Positions 63,776-64,000 of a DNA stretch of 64,000 nucleotides are shown here, in pieces. The DNA is from CATQHP01 sp965205595 (GTDB taxonomy: Bacteria > Acidobacteriota > Terriglobia > Bryobacterales > UBA6623): contig CBDBHI010000014.1 of the NCBI GenBank assembly GCA_965205595.1, positions 1-64,000 of the forward strand, in the 5' to 3' direction. The notes beneath the pieces are model-generated. The model was not told the origin of the DNA. It did not search any database and was given only the letters and a program-made list of their open reading frames with translations. How positions within the stretch are numbered: position 1 is the first letter of the stretch; each line of letters begins with the position of its first letter. The position numbers and the translations under genes were made by a program.

Positions 63776-64000
63776 ATGCCTCAACAGATCGTGAAACAGC
63801 GCTCCCGTGGATTCATCTGCGTCAATGCGCATCCCGCCGGCTGCGCAAAGAATATCGAAGATCAGATCGCCGCCATCACCGTCAACCTGCCCGCTTCAAT
63901 CGACGGACCGAAGAACGTCTTAGTCGTAGGTAGCTCAACCGGCTACGGTCTTGCTTCTCGTGTCGCGGCTGCGTGGGGCTTCGGAGCGAAGACCCTCGGA
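63776..64000 (+). CDS. fabV: Trans-2-enoyl-ACP/CoA reductase FabV, partial
   Basis: The first 75 codons match FabV, a single-domain enoyl reductase that carries out the last step of fatty acid elongation and is often resistant to triclosan. Conserved features are SRGFICVNAHPAGCAKNI at the N terminus and the NADH-binding NVLVVGSSTGYGLASRV. The gene runs off the end of the window. It is divergent from the gamma-carbonic-anhydrase-like gene. Confidence 0.9.
   Translation, partial: MPQQIVKQRSRGFICVNAHPAGCAKNIEDQIAAITVNLPASIDGPKNVLVVGSSTGYGLASRVAAAWGFGAKTLG

Noticed and set aside
1..64000. CRISPR array, restriction-modification, toxin-antitoxin or prophage modules
   Set aside because: I looked for regular repeats, nuclease or methylase motifs and phage structural genes and found none. 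The mobile content is limited to insertion sequences.

Overview
The window looks like part of a Gram-negative, high-GC, heterotrophic bacterial chromosome, most probably an acidobacterium. The inference rests on an Oar-type TonB receptor with a carboxypeptidase-regulatory domain, a PadR regulator, several Gfo/Idh/MocA oxidoreductases (two with Tat-like leaders), a hopanoid cluster, and an F-type ATP synthase split into two loci. No rRNA, convincing tRNA, CRISPR array or prophage was seen.

Layout. 1-830: ATP synthase c and b (b frameshifted). 1279-3270: a long acidic protein split by an in-frame TAG. 3291-4745: a DDE transposase and short repeats next to a PadR regulator with a truncated partner. 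5301-20352: mostly metabolic and cell-envelope genes (enolase, oxidoreductase, SthA, YhaM-like HD nuclease, SurA-like foldase, amidohydrolase, sulfatase, WecA-like transferase, PurA, phosphodiesterase). 20383-26952: a Zn alcohol dehydrogenase and a hopanoid operon in the order hpnI-ispH-shc-hpnH. 27080-33086: sugar and inositol-type oxidoreductases, a DoxX/thioredoxin-like protein, a MerR regulator and a ThiS-like sulfur carrier. 33554-41933: a complete Na+-NQR operon (nqrABCDEF) with its maturation genes apbE and nqrM, split by an IS630 element between nqrD and nqrE. 42174-47083: ammonium transporter, two acyl-CoA dehydrogenases and an RDD protein. 47307-52196: ATP synthase delta-alpha-gamma-beta-epsilon. 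52782-56222: the TonB receptor. 56693-61297: a membrane sensor cut off by an IS21 element that abuts a remnant of the same IS630. 61302-64000: aspS, a gamma-carbonic-anhydrase-like gene and the start of fabV.

How the genes fit together. NQR would oxidise NADH and pump Na+, and ApbE would attach FMN to the conserved Thr residues of NqrB and NqrC. The ATP synthase c subunit lacks the usual Na+-ligand pattern, so the Na+ gradient probably serves transport rather than ATP synthesis. IspH feeds isoprenoid precursors toward squalene, Shc cyclises it, HpnH extends the hopene and HpnI glycosylates the extended hopanoid.

Two general points matter for reading the annotation. First, at least five single-base frameshifts and three in-frame stop codons interrupt otherwise well-conserved genes, including atpF and nqrB. 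Several lie at short homopolymers, which suggests that many are sequence errors. Second, TAG is the commonest stop codon by manual count (31 of 53 gene ends, against 12 TAA and 10 TGA), which is unusual. The most informative biology seen is the recent IS630/IS21 activity, with a reconstructable insertion site inside the nqr operon and a deletion junction that removed the output end of a sensor. I did not find a clearly new multi-gene system.
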